Assembly (NCBI GenBank): GCA_019237515.1
Contig: JAFAGX010000329.1
Span: 1 to 6,316 of the forward strand
Direction: 5' to 3'
DNA from: Acidobacteriaceae bacterium
GTDB taxonomy: Bacteria > Acidobacteriota > Terriglobia > Terriglobales > SbA1
Length of the DNA: 6,316 nucleotides
In this document: positions 5,321 to 6,316 of the stretch, piece by piece
Numbering within the stretch: position 1 is the stretch's first letter
Layout of the letters: every line of letters begins with the position of its first letter
Position numbers and translations under genes: made by a program
The notes under the pieces: model-generated
What the model saw: only the letters and a program-made list of their open reading frames with translations
The model's database searches: none
Told to the model about the DNA's origin: nothing

Positions 5321-6316
5321 TCACGGAAGAGCGAAAGCGTAGAGCGAACTGCCAGCGGCGATCGCAATGTATTCTTTTCCGTCGAGAGCGAAGGCCATAG
5401 GCGCGGCATAAACTGCAGAGCCGGTTTGGAAGTGCCACAAGGGCTTCCCCGAAGCCGCATCCAGCGCAATGAAGTTACCCTCGGAATCGCCAGTGAAGAC
5501 GAGGCCCCCGGCGGTCGAGAGCACGCCGGACCATGAGGGTGAGGTATGACGGAATTCCCACTTGACTTGTCCGGTTGAGGGATCCATGGCTCGCAATGCC
5601 CCCCAGTAAGGCTCGGCTTCGTCCGATGGAAAATACGCGCTGCCATAGTAGGCGTGGCCGGCTTCGTAAGGTTGGGGCGCTGTGCTGAAGATGTCGCACT
5701 CTTCGCGCGCAGTCACATAAAAGAGCCCAGTCTGCGAGTCAAATGTAGGAGACATCCAATTAGTGGCACCGAGGGCTCCGGGGCAAACGCTGTGTCCTTC
5801 CGCGGTAGGTTCGGCATTTTTGTTTGAGACAGGCCGGCCTTCCGGGTCTTTGCTATCAGTCCAGGTGATCTTCGCATAAGGATTTGCGAACAGGAGTTTG
5901 TGGGTGTTGCGATCGAGTGCGTAAAAGAATCCGTTGCGGTTGGCTTGTGTGATCAGGTGCTTCTCCCCGTCATCAATCATTACAGGGACTTGCGTGGCAT
6001 CCCAGTCGTGCTCATCGTGCTTAGTGAATTGGAAAGACCAGTTCAGTTTTCCGGTATTGGCATCGAGCGAGAGCAAGCTGTTGCTATAAAGATTGTCACC
6101 TGCGCGCCCGGCGCCGCGATTGGAGGGTGAAGGATTTCCCGTCGGCCAGAAAATTTGGTTCGTCGCCGGATCGTAGGTTCCCGTGTTCCACGCGGGTGCG
6201 CCGCCGACCTTCCACGAATCGCCTTCCCACGAATCGTGTCCCGGCTCGCCCGGCCCGGGCACGGTATAGAAACGCCATTTGCGCGCTCCGGTATCGGCGT
6301 CGTAGGCGTCGCTGAA
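5321..6316 (-). CDS. PQQ-dependent dehydrogenase, quinoprotein beta-propeller (5'-truncated)
   Basis: The frame is open to the right edge; 331 C-terminal residues are visible of about 550-600 expected, and the GTG at 6262 is internal. Quinoprotein dehydrogenases oxidise alcohols, aldehydes or sugars in the periplasm with PQQ and a metal ion. Seen: propeller motifs of the type D-x-x-T/S-G-x-x-x-W (DADTGARKW, DANTGKLNW, DPSTGQVKW, DAASGKPLW), a TGNPSP metal-ligand motif with Asn at residue 61 (6134-6136), HDEHDWD with the likely catalytic Asp at 104 (6005-6007) and a second Asp at 106 (5999-6001), and GATNWMSPTFD, matching the family's NW motif. The protein ends in the last propeller strand (YAFALP) with no CXXCH haem domain, so electrons would leave to a separate acceptor. 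The signal peptide and any vicinal-cysteine ring lie outside. It is convergent with the aminotransferase gene and not in its operon. The family is firm, the substrate unknown. Confidence 0.88.
   Translation of the reverse strand, partial: FSDAYDADTGARKWRFYTVPGPGEPGHDSWEGDSWKVGGAPAWNTGTYDPATNQIFWPTGNPSPSNRGAGRAGDNLYSNSLLSLDANTGKLNWSFQFTKHDEHDWDATQVPVMIDDGEKHLITQANRNGFFYALDRNTHKLLFANPYAKITWTDSKDPEGRPVSNKNAEPTAEGHSVCPGALGATNWMSPTFDSQTGLFYVTAREECDIFSTAPQPYEAGHAYYGSAYFPSDEAEPYWGALRAMDPSTGQVKWEFRHTSPSWSGVLSTAGGLVFTGDSEGNFIALDAASGKPLWHFQTGSAVYAAPMAFALDGKEYIAIAAGSSLYAFALP

Noticed and set aside
5026..5646. 206-codon - strand frame spanning the end of the aminotransferase gene, the gap and part of the quinoprotein gene
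   Set aside because: It overlaps two real genes, one of them on the same strand in another frame, and crosses the repeat. No motif supports it.

Overview
The window looks like chromosomal DNA from an Acidobacteriota (Terriglobia-type) bacterium. Three things suggest this: an Oar-like TonB-dependent outer-membrane protein of the kind heavily expanded in that phylum, a soluble PQQ dehydrogenase-like protein, and intergenic copies of a short repeat reading GTCATTCCGAG...GAGGAATCTGC on one strand, which I recall as abundant in acidobacterial genomes. The assignment rests on protein style and remembered repeats, not on a marker gene.

Layout, left to right. (1) The 3' part of a large TonB-dependent receptor gene on the + strand, open at the left edge and ending at 2648. 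(2) A 317-bp gene-free interval, 2649-2965, between convergent genes, holding three hairpin-forming copies of the dispersed repeat. (3) A LysR-family regulator on the - strand, 2966-3892. (4) A 178-bp divergent intergenic region, 3893-4070, with a good promoter for lysR (possibly leaderless) overlapping an 11-bp palindrome, and an extended -10 promoter for the next gene. (5) A HisC-like PLP aminotransferase on the + strand, 4071-5198, with an intact active site and an apparent twin-arginine signal sequence. (6) A 122-bp convergent interval, 5199-5320, with a fourth repeat copy inside a long imperfect inverted repeat. (7) The 3' part of a PQQ-dependent dehydrogenase gene on the - strand, ending at 5321 and open at the right edge.

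The most plausible functional unit is the divergent pair of LysR regulator and aminotransferase, where the regulator may control itself and its neighbour. The receptor and the quinoprotein are separate transcription units facing this pair. The protein set leans toward the cell envelope: an outer-membrane transporter, a probably Tat-exported aminotransferase and a probably periplasmic quinoprotein. There is no evidence that they form one pathway. I see no tRNA, rRNA, CRISPR array, transposase or phage gene, and no clearly new defence or mobile system. The items most worth a second look are the export signal on an otherwise cytosolic enzyme family, a D-x-D motif in the quinoprotein that matches lanthanide-dependent relatives in spacing, and the restriction of the repeat to the convergent intergenic regions.
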